In this document: in pieces, positions 1-8,003 of the stretch
How the letters are laid out: every line of letters starts with the position of its first letter
How positions within the stretch are numbered: position 1 is the stretch's first letter
Origin: Ignavibacteriaceae bacterium
GTDB taxonomy: Bacteria > Bacteroidota > Ignavibacteria > Ignavibacteriales > Ignavibacteriaceae
DNA: 33,875 bases
Reading direction: 5' to 3'
Assembly (NCBI GenBank): GCA_013388515.1
Contig: JACAFC010000268.1
Location: 1 to 33,875, forward strand
The notes under the pieces: generated by a model
What the model saw: the letters and a program-made list of their open reading frames with translations, nothing else
Database searches by the model: none
What the model was told of the DNA's origin: nothing
Translations under genes and position numbers: made by a program

Positions 1-1
1 C

Positions 2-166
2 CGGGGCCCGCGCGGCCGCTCGCTTCGCGAGTTGCCGCTCGACGAGTTCCTGCGCGAGGTCGGATCGCTCACGAATCTGCGGGCCGTAAGGGACGCGAAC
101 GACCCGATGGGCTACACGATCGACGGCAGCTCCCTGCCCGACTGGAAGAACCCCCCACGCCTCTGA
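2..166 (+). CDS. 3' end of an unrecognised protein (partial)
   Basis: A frame open from the window edge ends at TGA 164-166 and gives about 54 residues, ending in DWKNPPRL. The composition (LDEFLREVGSLTNLRAVRD, then GYTIDGSSLPDW) looks like a genuine folded C-terminus rather than a shadow frame. No family is recognised. It is convergent with the FlgD-domain fragment that ends at 175, only 8 bp away. Confidence 0.5.
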   Translation, partial: RGPRGRSLRELPLDEFLREVGSLTNLRAVRDANDPMGYTIDGSSLPDWKNPPRL

Positions 167-174
167 GCTGTCGC

Positions 175-347
175 TACTTCACGTAGAGCAGTTTCTTGGT
201 CGATGTCCACGGGCCAGCCTTCATCTGGCTCCAGTAGACGCCGGAGCCGACCCGGCGACCTTGGTCGTTCCTCCCATCCCACGTGACCGTGTGGCTGCCA
301 GCCTCGAGCGCGCCCTCCACCAGCTTTCTCACGAGACGCCCATCGAC
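175..347 (-). pseudogene. C-terminal FlgD/T9SS-like sorting domain fragment, cut by the IS21 element
   Basis: The minus strand reads about 57 residues in one frame to TAG 175-177. They have the signature of the FlgD Ig-like / T9SS-type C-terminal domain: DGRLVRKLVEG, then HTVTWDGRNDQGRRV, then GSGVYWSQMKAG, and a final LLYVK. Similar domains end five other large secreted proteins in this window, so this was the tail of such a protein. The frame is interrupted at 348, where the IS21 terminal TGT begins. The upstream part is not found across the IS, where a radical SAM gene lies instead. The fragment has no start codon of its own and is presumably dead. Confidence 0.8.
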
Positions 348-392
348 TGTTGGTGAGCATGAGAAAACGTAGGAATCTGGACGGATAGGGGA
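348..392 (+). repeat. IS21 left terminal inverted repeat
   Basis: It starts TGTTGGTGAGCAT and contains CGTAGGAATCTGG at 368-380. It pairs in register with the right end at 3576-3619. It lies just beyond the istB stop codon. Confidence 0.8.
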
Positions 393-1154
393 TCATGTTC
401 CGATCCTGGTCCGCCGTTCCTTCTGATGTTCCTGGGCCTCCCGTTTGCGAAAGCTTTCCCCCTCGATGGCGATGATTTCCGCGTGGTGGACGACTCGATC
501 GATGAGCGCGGTCGCAGAGGTTGCGTTGGGGAAGATGCCTGGCCAGTCGCTGAAGGCCAGGTTTGTGGTCAGGATCAGGCTCTTCTTCTCGTATCGGCGA
601 CTGACGACCTGGAAGAGCAGGTCGGCGTTTCGATTGTCATAGGAGAGATATCCGATCTCGTCGATGACGAGCAGCGGGGTCGTGGCGTAGTACTTGAGTT
701 TGGCGTCGAGGCTGCGTGCGGATTCTTGGGAGCAGAGATCGAGCAGGAGTTGGGCTGCGGTGAGGAAGAGGACGGAATGACCCGCGAGGATCGCCTGGTG
801 GGCGATGTTCTGGGCGATCATGGTCTTGCCGAGGCCCTGGGGGGCGACGAGGACGAGGTTGCGGCCTTGCTGGCAGAAGTCCAGGCGTAGAGCGGCTTCG
901 ACGGCTTCGCGATCGATTCTCTTGGGCCAGGACCAGTCGAAATCGGCCATGGGTTTGAAGCGGCCGATGTGGCTTCGTGCGAGGCGGCGTTCGAGGCTTC
1001 GTTTGGTTCTCTCGTTCTCCTCTGTTTCGGCGATGTACTCGAGCAGTTGCGTTGGGCTCCAGCGTTTTCGCGTGGCCAGGGAGATCGTGTCGTCGAGAGT
1101 TGCGGCGGTGTGGCGCAGGCCGATGTTGGAGAGAAGATCAGTCAGTTGGCTCAT
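393..1154 (-). CDS. istB: IS21 helper ATPase IstB
   Basis: This 253-residue AAA+ ATPase assists the IS21 transposase in target selection. Walker A is VAPQGLGKT at about residues 101-109, Walker B is LLVIDEIGYL, and a sensor-like TTN follows. The start at ATG 1154 is chosen because MSQLTDLL is the usual family N-terminus and GAGGAG lies 8 nt upstream; the frame is open further upstream, but only in low-quality sequence overlapping istA. The start lies 17 bp inside the end of istA, the typical coupled istA-istB arrangement. Length is normal for the family and no frameshift is seen. Confidence 0.95.
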   Translation of the reverse strand: MSQLTDLLSNIGLRHTAATLDDTISLATRKRWSPTQLLEYIAETEENERTKRSLERRLARSHIGRFKPMADFDWSWPKRIDREAVEAALRLDFCQQGRNLVLVAPQGLGKTMIAQNIAHQAILAGHSVLFLTAAQLLLDLCSQESARSLDAKLKYYATTPLLVIDEIGYLSYDNRNADLLFQVVSRRYEKKSLILTTNLAFSDWPGIFPNATSATALIDRVVHHAEIIAIEGESFRKREAQEHQKERRTRIGT

Positions 1155-2658
1155 GGGGTTTCTCCTCGGGTTCCGGTTGGGAGCAGAGCTCGTCATAGGC
1201 GGATAGGGGATGAGGCTGGACGCGCAGATCGCGCACCCGTGGATCGTCGGGGAGGACGACGTCGAGGGGAGGGGGCGTGTTCCGGGATCGGGCGCGGGCA
1301 TCGAGGATGTGGGCGACGGAGGCGGCGGAGATCGCCCCCCGGGAGAGAGCCTCGGCGAGAGCGGCGTCGAGTTCAGAGGCGCCATAGCGGTCGAGGAGTT
1401 TCAGCAGGCGCGCGCTGTGGGCACTCAAGGGCTCACCTCGGAGGGCGAGGGCGTCGAGGAGGCGATCGGCGTTCTTGCAGCGGCTCCGTAGCCGGTCTCG
1501 GCCGCGCAGTTCGTGGGCCCGTCTCTTTTCCCGGGCGAGGGCGGCGAGGTGGGAGGCATCCTCGACGATGGTTCCGCGATCGTAGCTGCGTGCGTGACGA
1601 GCGAGCTCGGTTGGGCCATCGACAATGCGGATGAGGGTTTCAGAGGCGATCAGAGTCAGGGGTTTGCCGACCTGGTCGTGGGGAATCGAGTAGTCGTTGC
1701 CGTCGAAGCGGATGTAGGGGGTCTTGCCGGATCGTGCGAGGCGCAGCAGATCGCACTCGAAGCAATGTTCCGGCAGGGGCAGGAGTCGGGGTCTTTCCTC
1801 TTCGAGCGCTTCGGAGACGAGGCGGCCTTCTGGGTCTCCGGGGACTTTGCGAGCATGGGCCGTCGTAGCGATCCAGGAGGCGAGCTGGGCGTTGAGGTCG
1901 GGGAGGGAGGAGAAGGATCGGGCGGCGAAGAAACCATGACGTAGGAACTGGATGGTCCTCTCCACACGGCCCTTTTCATTTCCGCGGTAGGGTGCGCAGG
2001 GTTTCGGAGCGAAGTGGTAGTGACCGGCGAGATCGAGCAGGCGCGGGTGGAAGCGGATGTGATCGCCGATACGTTCGAGCACGACGCTCTTGAGATTGTC
2101 GTAGAGAACGGACCTCGCGACGCCGCCCAGGGCGTGGAAAGCCTCGACATGTCCGCGCAGGAAGCTCTCGAGCGTCTGGTCGAGGGTAAAGCGTGCGTAC
2201 ATGGCCCGGGACCAGGAGAGGACCAGGACGAAGCAAGAGAGGTTACGGGTTGCGTTGCCGATGCGGATCTTTCCGAAGTGGCCCCAGTCGGCCTGGGCCT
2301 GTTCTCCGGGCATGGTCTGCAGGCGCAAGTAGGCTTCCCTCTGAGCGGCGGGGCGGACCCTTCGCACATAACGGCGCAGCTGATAGATGGAGCCTTCGTA
2401 TCCGCGCGGGCGAATCATGTCGTAGAGCCGCGTGGAGCGCAGGCGGGGGTGGCGTTCCAGGATCTGGACGATGAAGTCCTTGAACTTCTCGAGCGAGCTC
2501 GGGCGTGTCGGGGATCCGGGCGGACCGAAGCTCTCCACCTCGATCGCCCTGCGGACTGTATCGGGGTGGACCCCGAGCTCGGAGGCGATGGTGCCCACGC
2601 GCCAATGCTCGGCGAAGAAGAGGTGTCGGATTCGGACGCGTTGCTCCGCCGTGATCAT
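1138..2658 (-). CDS. istA: IS21 transposase IstA
   Basis: This is a 506-residue transposase. The N-terminus carries a helix-turn-helix (about residues 15-42, VGTIASELGVHPDTVRRAIE). The DDE catalytic core is visible as D124 (in QADWGHFG), D187 (in VLYDNLKS) and E233 (in NEKGRVERT), with the usual spacing for the family. The ATG at 2658 overlaps the stop of the preceding accessory gene (ATGA), and GAGGTG lies upstream as the ribosome site. The gene appears intact, so the element may still be mobile. Confidence 0.95.
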   Translation of the reverse strand: MITAEQRVRIRHLFFAEHWRVGTIASELGVHPDTVRRAIEVESFGPPGSPTRPSSLEKFKDFIVQILERHPRLRSTRLYDMIRPRGYEGSIYQLRRYVRRVRPAAQREAYLRLQTMPGEQAQADWGHFGKIRIGNATRNLSCFVLVLSWSRAMYARFTLDQTLESFLRGHVEAFHALGGVARSVLYDNLKSVVLERIGDHIRFHPRLLDLAGHYHFAPKPCAPYRGNEKGRVERTIQFLRHGFFAARSFSSLPDLNAQLASWIATTAHARKVPGDPEGRLVSEALEEERPRLLPLPEHCFECDLLRLARSGKTPYIRFDGNDYSIPHDQVGKPLTLIASETLIRIVDGPTELARHARSYDRGTIVEDASHLAALAREKRRAHELRGRDRLRSRCKNADRLLDALALRGEPLSAHSARLLKLLDRYGASELDAALAEALSRGAISAASVAHILDARARSRNTPPPLDVVLPDDPRVRDLRVQPHPLSAYDELCSQPEPEEKPHEPTD

Positions 2659-3029
2659 CGTGCCACCTCGGAGAGGATCAGGCGTCGGAGATCGCGGAAG
2701 CTACCGAGTCCCTCCAGGCGGTCGCGCTCTCGAGCGGGACGGATGGAGCTGACGAACTGGATCTCGAAGAGTGGGGTGCGGGTGATGGCGTCGAAGGTAT
2801 CGAGCCATGGTTTCGTGACGCAGAAAGCTTCCGGGCCGTCCGCAACGAGCGCAGCGCAGACTTTCTTGCCAGACCACAGTGCGAGGGCCTCGCAGAGCGT
2901 CTCCACGGCCCTCGGGTGCCCTGGCGAATGAGGCAGACGCGCCTTGAGCAGGGTCTCCTCCGGGCCGTTCTGAACGAGCACCCTCGTGACCTCCGGACCC
3001 GGCAGGATCGCCATCCAAAGATTGGGCAT
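2655..3029 (-). CDS. IS21 accessory protein, function unknown
   Basis: This 124-residue protein (MPNLWMAILPG...LILSEVAR) starts at ATG 3029 with GGAGGAG 7 nt upstream. An in-frame stop at 3051-3053 fixes this as the first possible start. Its TGA overlaps the istA ATG, so it is translationally coupled to the transposase. I recognise no domain. It has regular hydrophobic spacing and several aromatic residues, unlike the overlapping frames. Its position suggests a role in transposition or its control, but this is inference only. Confidence 0.7.
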   Translation of the reverse strand: MPNLWMAILPGPEVTRVLVQNGPEETLLKARLPHSPGHPRAVETLCEALALWSGKKVCAALVADGPEAFCVTKPWLDTFDAITRTPLFEIQFVSSIRPARERDRLEGLGSFRDLRRLILSEVAR

Positions 3030-3405
3030 CGATCGACTCCTCCGGGCCGATCACCGAGGCGACCTCCATGGCCGCAGGGATCGGCGCCGAGGAGAAGATG
3101 GGGGCTTCGATCGGATCCTGAGTAGACTGATGCGTCACTTTTCTTCCCGGATGGCGCTCGATGCGATAGCGGCACTGACGGCGGGCATGCCGGCGACGCC
3201 CCTCGGGGCTGGCCTGGTAGCGGGCTCCCGCGGCGCGCAGACTCGCCCCGCGCGCCAGGGCCGAGCAGGAGCGGGAGCAGTACCGGTACCCCCGATCACA
3301 GAAGCGACAGAGGAAGAAGACCTGTTGACAGGCGGGGCGAGCACAGACCACGAACCGAAGCGATTCCACCGTGTCCCCGAGCCAGGGACACAAGGGGCTG
3401 GACAA
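2701..3405 (-). CDS. IS21 accessory zinc-finger-like protein; C-terminal half doubtful
   Basis: The first ~100 residues contain a compact cysteine cluster (CARPACQQVFFLCRFC, then YCSRSC) followed by a basic stretch, SPEGRRRHARRQCRYR. To my recollection this small zinc-finger type sits beside IS21/IS66 transposases in other bacteria. The longest start is TTG 3405; a GTG about 30 nt downstream (giving VESLRFVVC) may be the real one. The frame stays open to 2701 and overlaps almost all of the 124-residue gene in another frame. The residues after about 110 are low-complexity Arg/Gly/Ala and are probably a high-GC open frame, or the product of a frameshift into the next gene. Confidence 0.5.
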   Translation of the reverse strand: MSSPLCPWLGDTVESLRFVVCARPACQQVFFLCRFCDRGYRYCSRSCSALARGASLRAAGARYQASPEGRRRHARRQCRYRIERHPGRKVTHQSTQDPIEAPIFSSAPIPAAMEVASVIGPEESIDAQSLDGDPAGSGGHEGARSERPGGDPAQGASASFARAPEGRGDALRGPRTVVWQESLRCARCGRPGSFLRHETMARYLRRHHPHPTLRDPVRQLHPSRSRARPPGGTR

Positions 3406-3575
3406 CTCCGGGGATCTGTGTCAAAACGGTCTTGCCGAATCGCGTCCCCGTGGTTTGGCTCGAGGGCTCGGAGGTTTCCGCTTCGGGCCCTCACCCCATT
3501 TGGAACCCTGGTCGAGAACGATGTACCCAAATCATCCGGTCGGAGCAACCGGACCCCCCCCCCGCACCCCGCCCG

Positions 3576-3619
3576 CCGGATCCTGTTCAGATTCCTACGA
3601 ATTCAGATGCTCGGTGACA
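3576..3619 (-). repeat. IS21 right terminal inverted repeat
   Basis: Read on the minus strand from 3619 it is TGTCACCGAGCATCTG, with CGTAGGAATCTGAAC following at 3599-3585. It matches the left end at TGT, GAGCAT and CGTAGGAATCTG. It also supplies the last codons and the stop of the neighbouring radical SAM frame. Confidence 0.8.
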
Positions 3620-4993
3620 TCCCTCCCGCGCATGCGATGCGGCACGGGCGTCGCGACACCGCCGGCAGCTCGCGAACGCCACGCGCCGATAGTTGAGATT
3701 CGAGTTCCAGACGAACATGGCGACGATCGGATCGCGCGTGGTAAGCCCCGCCCTCAGAGCCTTCCACACAAGGACTGGCGGGGCGTAGATGCGGCTCGTG
3801 ATGCTCCACATGGTCTCCTCGAGCTGTCGAGGGTCGACGTCCGTGGGTCGGTGGATGACGCCCGTCATGTCGTACTCCGCCCAATCGAGGGGGAAGCGGA
3901 GTTTCAGGAGTCTGTCGTCCGCCTGATAGCGTGAGAACAGCCGCGTCCCCGGCAGCGGTGTCAGGTACGTCGCCTGCATGACGTCGATCCCACTGCGAAT
4001 CATGTAGTCGCACCGATTCTTCATCAGAACATGTGTATCGCCATCCAGTCCAAAGATGAAGGCGCCGAGGACGCCGATTCCCGCCTTGTGGATCCGCCTG
4101 AAGACCCGCGCATACGAGTCGACCCCGCGGCTCAGATTGAGCTTCTTGTTTGCCGTGCGGAGGGCTTCGGTGTCAATGGCCTCCAGGCCCAGGAAGACCA
4201 TCTTGCAGCCAGCCCGCGCTGCCCAGCGGAGAGTCTCCTCATCGTCAGCGAAGTTGACGGAGGCCTGGCAGAACCACCACTTGTCCAGGCGCCGCTCCAC
4301 CATGCCGCGGAACAGCGCGAGGACAGCTTCCTGGGATCCATGGCCGTAGCCGATGAGATTGTCGTCGACGAAGAAGATCATCTTCTGGGGGATCGATTCG
4401 AGTTCCTTGAGAACTTCGTCCGAGGGGCGGCGCCGGTAACGTCTTCCGTTGAATGCCGTGACAGAGCAGAATTCGCAGTCCATGGGGCAGCCTCGCGAGG
4501 TCTGCACAGATGCGAAGAGGTATCGCGGGTTGAAGATGTCGCGCCGGGGGAAGGGAAGCCCCGCCAGGTCAAGCCAACTCCCTTGATAGATGCGTTGCAG
4601 CCGCGCCTCTTCGAAGTCCCTCATGAGCGCCGGCCAGGCGCTCTCCGCCTCGCCGGTAACAACGGAGTCGACGTGCTCCAGCGCTTCATCGGGGCACATG
4701 GAGGCGTGGATTCCGCCCATCACCACCGGCACCCTCTCCGCTCGGTATCGTCTTGCGATCTCATAGGCGCGGGGAGCGGCGGCGGTGAAGGCGGTGAGGC
4801 CGACCAGGTCGGCGGGCCTGTAGCGGAACGGCTCCCAGTTCTCGTCGATCAACTCCACGTCCCAGTTTCGTGGGGTGAGGGCGGCGACCTGCCCAAGTCC
4901 CAGCGGGGGGAAGCGAGACGTGCGATTCACCGTCAGGCCGGTGCGCGCCGGGTTCATCGGATTCACCAGGACGAGTCTTCGTCGCGCGCTCAT
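3587..4993 (-). CDS. B12-binding domain radical SAM protein, 3' end replaced by IS21
   Basis: The start is ATG 4993 with GGGAGGA immediately upstream; the frame extends further but without protein-like sequence. Residues ~1-130 form a cobalamin-binding Rossmann-like domain (LVLVNPMNP, LGLGQVAALTP, VVMGGIHASMCPDEAL). The radical SAM 4Fe-4S motif is C169-x3-C173-x2-C176 in SRGCPMDCEFCS, followed by FFVDDNL and FLGLEA motifs typical of this superfamily. Such enzymes perform methylations or rearrangements in lipid, cofactor or natural-product pathways; the substrate cannot be told. The final ~11 codons (CHRASEFVGI and stop) come from the IS21 end, so the native C-terminus is lost or shortened. 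Activity is possible because the catalytic domains are complete. Confidence 0.85.
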   Translation of the reverse strand: MSARRRLVLVNPMNPARTGLTVNRTSRFPPLGLGQVAALTPRNWDVELIDENWEPFRYRPADLVGLTAFTAAAPRAYEIARRYRAERVPVVMGGIHASMCPDEALEHVDSVVTGEAESAWPALMRDFEEARLQRIYQGSWLDLAGLPFPRRDIFNPRYLFASVQTSRGCPMDCEFCSVTAFNGRRYRRRPSDEVLKELESIPQKMIFFVDDNLIGYGHGSQEAVLALFRGMVERRLDKWWFCQASVNFADDEETLRWAARAGCKMVFLGLEAIDTEALRTANKKLNLSRGVDSYARVFRRIHKAGIGVLGAFIFGLDGDTHVLMKNRCDYMIRSGIDVMQATYLTPLPGTRLFSRYQADDRLLKLRFPLDWAEYDMTGVIHRPTDVDPRQLEETMWSITSRIYAPPVLVWKALRAGLTTRDPIVAMFVWNSNLNYRRVAFASCRRCRDARAASHAREGCHRASEFVGI

Positions 4994-5139
4994 GGGTCCT
5001 CCCGGTGAATTCGGCCTCCTGGAAGCGGCTGACTGGATCTGAGACGGGAACAGGTGCGCCGCGAGGGACGGAGCGCCCAGAACACTGGCCGGGCAGAGTG
5101 GATGGGCCACGCGAGCATGCCAGATGCAATCACGCCCCC

Positions 5140-5352
5140 TTAGTGGCGGCGGTCTTCCAGAGCCAGGTAGATGCCAAACAGGTATGTGCCCACGACGGAA
5201 ACGAGCATCAGAATGAAGCTGCCGATCAGATGCTTCTTCATGGCCTCCGGTGGCCACATGATGATGCTTCCAATGATTGTGGGCAGGATGGACCCGAAGA
5301 GAGGCAAGAGATGCCGGAGCCGAATTCGCGAATGAGCTGCGCCGTCGTTCAT
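5140..5352 (-). CDS. Small two-helix membrane protein in the marR operon
   Basis: This 70-residue protein starts at ATG 5352 with GGAG 8 nt upstream. Two hydrophobic segments (LLPLFGSILPTIIGSIIMW and HLIGSFILMLVSVVGTYLFG) are separated by a short PPEAMKK turn, and a charged tail, LEDRRH, follows. It begins 11 bp after the marR stop, so it is probably co-transcribed and under MarR control. No family is recognised. Small membrane proteins beside MarR regulators are often transport or stress related, but that is only context. Confidence 0.65.
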   Translation of the reverse strand: MNDGAAHSRIRLRHLLPLFGSILPTIIGSIIMWPPEAMKKHLIGSFILMLVSVVGTYLFGIYLALEDRRH

Positions 5353-5363
5353 GCTTGGTACTC

Positions 5364-5813
5364 CTATTGCCAGGTGAATCCCAGACCGTGAGAGGCCTTG
5401 AGAAGGAGGGTGTGCAGGGTTTGCTGTTCCTCTTCCGTCAGAGCGGAAAGGATGTCGCGCGTGTAGCGAGCGGTCCCAGCCAGGATCTGGCGATGAAAGT
5501 CCTCTCCCAGAGGAGTGAGTCGAAGCCACCAGACCCTGCGATCCTTCGTATCCCTCTCTGCGAGGGTAAGGCCCTTCTTGGTCAGCCTGCGGACGTAGGT
5601 GGAGACTGTGCTCGGTCCCACGTCCATCGCTTGCGCCAACCTCGCCGCTGAGACCGGAGCGAGTTGGCCGAGCACCATGAGCAAGGCGCAGTCGTAGAGG
5701 GTCAACCCGGTCTTCTTCGTCACCTTCTCGCGGTGCATGCGCGACTCATAGGCATGGGCAAGGCTGAAGAGCGCTTGGTTGACCTGGATGCATCGAGGAC
5801 TGGTCAGGGCCAC
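5364..5813 (-). CDS. MarR-family transcriptional regulator
   Basis: This 149-residue winged-helix regulator has the MarR signature: LARLAQAMDVGPSTVSTYVRRLTKKGL as recognition region (given here from SAARL onward), then the wing ERDTKDRRVWWLRLTPLG, with dimerisation helices at both ends. The start is GTG 5813 with GGAGAG 6 nt upstream. It heads a two-gene operon with the small membrane protein. A palindrome on its own promoter (5843-5860) suggests autorepression relieved by a ligand. The ligand is unknown. Confidence 0.9.
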   Translation of the reverse strand: MALTSPRCIQVNQALFSLAHAYESRMHREKVTKKTGLTLYDCALLMVLGQLAPVSAARLAQAMDVGPSTVSTYVRRLTKKGLTLAERDTKDRRVWWLRLTPLGEDFHRQILAGTARYTRDILSALTEEEQQTLHTLLLKASHGLGFTWQ

Positions 5814-5842
5814 GGGAGTCTCTCCGATTCGTGCTTGGAATA

Positions 5843-5860
5843 TAGTTTGAGTATCAACTA
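5843..5860. promoter_or_regulatory. Candidate MarR operator palindrome
   Basis: TAGTTTGAGTATCAACTA is an 18-bp inverted repeat with TAGTT/AACTA arms. It lies at the predicted start point of the marR promoter, just downstream of the -10 box. Placement and length suit MarR autorepression. A direct repeat GAGTAT (5849-5854 and 5865-5870) and a wider pair GTTTGAG/CTCAAAC (5845-5851, 5882-5888) surround it. Confidence 0.6.
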
Positions 5861-5865
5861 GTATG

Positions 5866-5893
5866 AGTATAGCACTAATGGCTCAAACATCAA
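5866..5893 (-). promoter_or_regulatory. marR promoter
   Basis: On the minus strand a -35 box TTGATG (5888-5893) and a -10 box TATACT (5866-5871) are separated by 16 bp. The predicted start falls near 5859, inside the palindrome. This AT-rich island stands out from the GC-rich surroundings. Confidence 0.6.
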
Positions 5894-6079
5894 GTGATTA
5901 TTTACGTTGCATGGAGAGGACGAAGGTCTCGTCCCAGGAGACCCGGAGCGGGACCGAGCAGAGTCAAGGCGCGTAAGGACCCCACCGCCGTGCTCGGAGC
6001 AGGGGCTTTAGGGAAGAGCAGTCGATCACCTCAGACCCTCTCCGGCCTGGACGGATCGCGCAGGCGAAGTGTTCCAGAG
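5894..6079. other. Intergenic region with one small hairpin
   Basis: No gene is seen here. A perfect 6-bp inverted repeat, GGACGA/TCGTCC with a 5-nt loop, lies at 5918-5934. It has no T-run, so it is at best a weak terminator for the leftward operon ending at 6080. Confidence 0.3.
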
Positions 6080-7993
6080 TCAGCGTATCAACACGCTGCG
6101 AAGCCTCACCTCCCGTTCCCCTCCCGAAATCCGCAGGAAGTAGATCCCCGACGGGACAGCCCTTCCTTCATCCGAGCGGGCGTCCCAGTGGAGGACCTGG
6201 ATTCCGGGCCCCATGCGGCCGGAGAGGACCGATCGGAGCAAGCGGCCGTGGACGTCGTAGGCCTGCAGGCTCAGTTCCTCGGAGCGACGGAGCACCACTC
6301 TCACGTCGATCACACCACTCCCTGGATTGCCGCCCATGATAGACGCGTCCAGGTGCTGTCCAGGCAGACCTGACGCCTCCGATTGCTGGTCGAGCCACTC
6401 CGTTGTCCCCACAGCCACGATTAGACTCAGCACGCCCGCCTCGGGGCTGAGCACCGTGTGGGCGCCCGATCGGTCCATCCCGACCCATGCTCCGCGAGAT
6501 GGGTCGATCAAACGCATGGAGAACCCTGCCGGAAGCTCTCCGCTCGCCTCCCAGGCGAGTTCGATCGGACCCGACTCGCCGGAGCTGACTGTCAGAGTCC
6601 AGGCGATCCCCGATGCGGAAGGTCCCCTTACGTCCCGGCACAGGGAGCGAAGTGGCTCGGGGAATTCCTTGTTGTACGAGCAGAGCGTGGTTCGACATCC
6701 GGGAGCCGGAGGAGGAAGCAGAAGATCCCACTGATCGCTTCCCTCCTCCGCTCCTGCCGCGATTCCAAGATCGACCATGGCGCGATTGCCATCGGCGTCC
6801 CGATGACTTGCAGTCAGCAACCAGTCGGGGGCGGGCGGGTTCTGCGCGGGATTCCGCTTCGCCGCCAACGTCATTTCTCGCGCGGGAACGATCAGGCTAA
6901 GCTGTCGCGGAGTCAGGTTTGCGACGAAGTAGCCCGTCCACGGGGCGAACTCCGTGTCGCTCGTCTGATACGCCGTTCCGTCATACTCGTGGAGCGGTTG
7001 CGCCTCCACAAGCCCCGCCGCCACGGCCTGGCCCAAGGTGAGGGTCTGAGCCCCGTCCTGGATGAGAAGATCCTGCAGAGCCACGCTGTAGGCATAAGGG
7101 CACCCGATCTGGTTCCAACCCGGCAACAGAGGAATCGGCCATCCATTCTCGCTGACGGGGAACACCGTGCTCCCCACGAAGTCGATCATGCTGGCGTCGC
7201 GCGTGATGAGCCAGACCGCCCGGCCGGGAGTGAAGGGCTCCACCGCGTCGCTGCCGACCTCGAGATACGTCTCGGTTGTCGGATTCCATGCGCCACAGCG
7301 CCAGACCGCCGGGTCTGGCGGGCCGAGATCGTCAGTGATTGCCGCCGTGGTCCCTTCCGGCATGAGGGCGGGAATGCTGACCATCCTGTAGACACGCGCC
7401 ATTGTCGCGAGCGCGCCGTCGCCGTTGGAGTCGGACACATGAACGGGTATCGTCCAGGGGCGATCTTCGTAGCTGGCGGGGGGGGAGTGAGCCTCGCGCC
7501 CGGCTGCCCTGACTTCGATGTAGTACTCGACACCTCTGAGTGTCACTGCGCCAGCGGGGATGGTCGCGGTCCATCCATCGAGCTGGCCTGCAACCATGGG
7601 AAGAGATGCATAGCCTCTCTGACCGCCCATCCGGTAGTGAAGCGATGCGGATTGCACCGGGCCTTCCGAGGCGACGAGCGCCTCGATCGTGATGGGCTGG
7701 CCCGCTGTCGAGAAGGGAGGAGCGTTCGGAGTGATCTGGAGCTCGAGAGACAGCGAGTAGGGAACGAGGATCCCGGTCCACAGGGACCAGGGCTCGCTAG
7801 TTCCGACACCGCTCAGGATCTGTCCTATGGAGGAAATGACCTCGGCCTGTCCCGTGGAGGACGCGCCACCGCTCGCCACGAAAACCCCGTCCCCGGGTCT
7901 GAACGTCTGGGCCGTGGCCTGCGCGAAGCCGATCCAGGACCCGACGATCAGCGCGAGTGACAGGAGCCTGCCGATGCGTCTCTGCGCGTGCAT
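6080..7993 (-). CDS. Secreted protein with C-terminal FlgD/T9SS-like domain
   Basis: This 637-residue protein has a signal peptide (about residues 1-29, hydrophobic SLALIVGSWIGFA, cleavage near ATA-Q). Residues ~35-70 hold the segment VFVASGGASSTGQAEVISSIGQ, seen in surface proteins of related phyla. An Ig-like region follows (about 90-190), and a long central part has W/G-rich motifs such as PGWNQIGCPYAY and WTGYFVANL. The last ~85 residues are an FlgD-like/T9SS-type domain (DVHGRLLRSVLSGRMGPG, then PSGIYFLRISG, ending VLIR). It is the last gene of a three-gene leftward operon, starting 10 bp after the fibre-like gene. The likely site is the cell surface or medium. Its function is unknown. 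Confidence 0.8.
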   Translation of the reverse strand: MHAQRRIGRLLSLALIVGSWIGFAQATAQTFRPGDGVFVASGGASSTGQAEVISSIGQILSGVGTSEPWSLWTGILVPYSLSLELQITPNAPPFSTAGQPITIEALVASEGPVQSASLHYRMGGQRGYASLPMVAGQLDGWTATIPAGAVTLRGVEYYIEVRAAGREAHSPPASYEDRPWTIPVHVSDSNGDGALATMARVYRMVSIPALMPEGTTAAITDDLGPPDPAVWRCGAWNPTTETYLEVGSDAVEPFTPGRAVWLITRDASMIDFVGSTVFPVSENGWPIPLLPGWNQIGCPYAYSVALQDLLIQDGAQTLTLGQAVAAGLVEAQPLHEYDGTAYQTSDTEFAPWTGYFVANLTPRQLSLIVPAREMTLAAKRNPAQNPPAPDWLLTASHRDADGNRAMVDLGIAAGAEEGSDQWDLLLPPPAPGCRTTLCSYNKEFPEPLRSLCRDVRGPSASGIAWTLTVSSGESGPIELAWEASGELPAGFSMRLIDPSRGAWVGMDRSGAHTVLSPEAGVLSLIVAVGTTEWLDQQSEASGLPGQHLDASIMGGNPGSGVIDVRVVLRRSEELSLQAYDVHGRLLRSVLSGRMGPGIQVLHWDARSDEGRAVPSGIYFLRISGGEREVRLRSVLIR

Positions 7994-8003
7994 GGCGTTC
8001 TTC

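Larger units (their letters stand above)
348..3619 (-). mobile_element. IS21-family insertion sequence with two accessory genes
   Basis: The element is about 3.27 kb and is transcribed leftwards: zinc-finger ORF, 124-residue ORF, istA, istB. Its ends are imperfect inverted repeats that both start TGT and share GAGCAT and the 12-mer CGTAGGAATCTG in the same register (left from 348, right from 3619 read on the minus strand). IS21-family elements characteristically end in TGT/ACA with multiple short end repeats. No target duplication is visible (left flank ATCGAC, right flank TCCCTC). The flanking reading frames belong to unrelated genes, so the locus has been rearranged since insertion. Confidence 0.9.
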
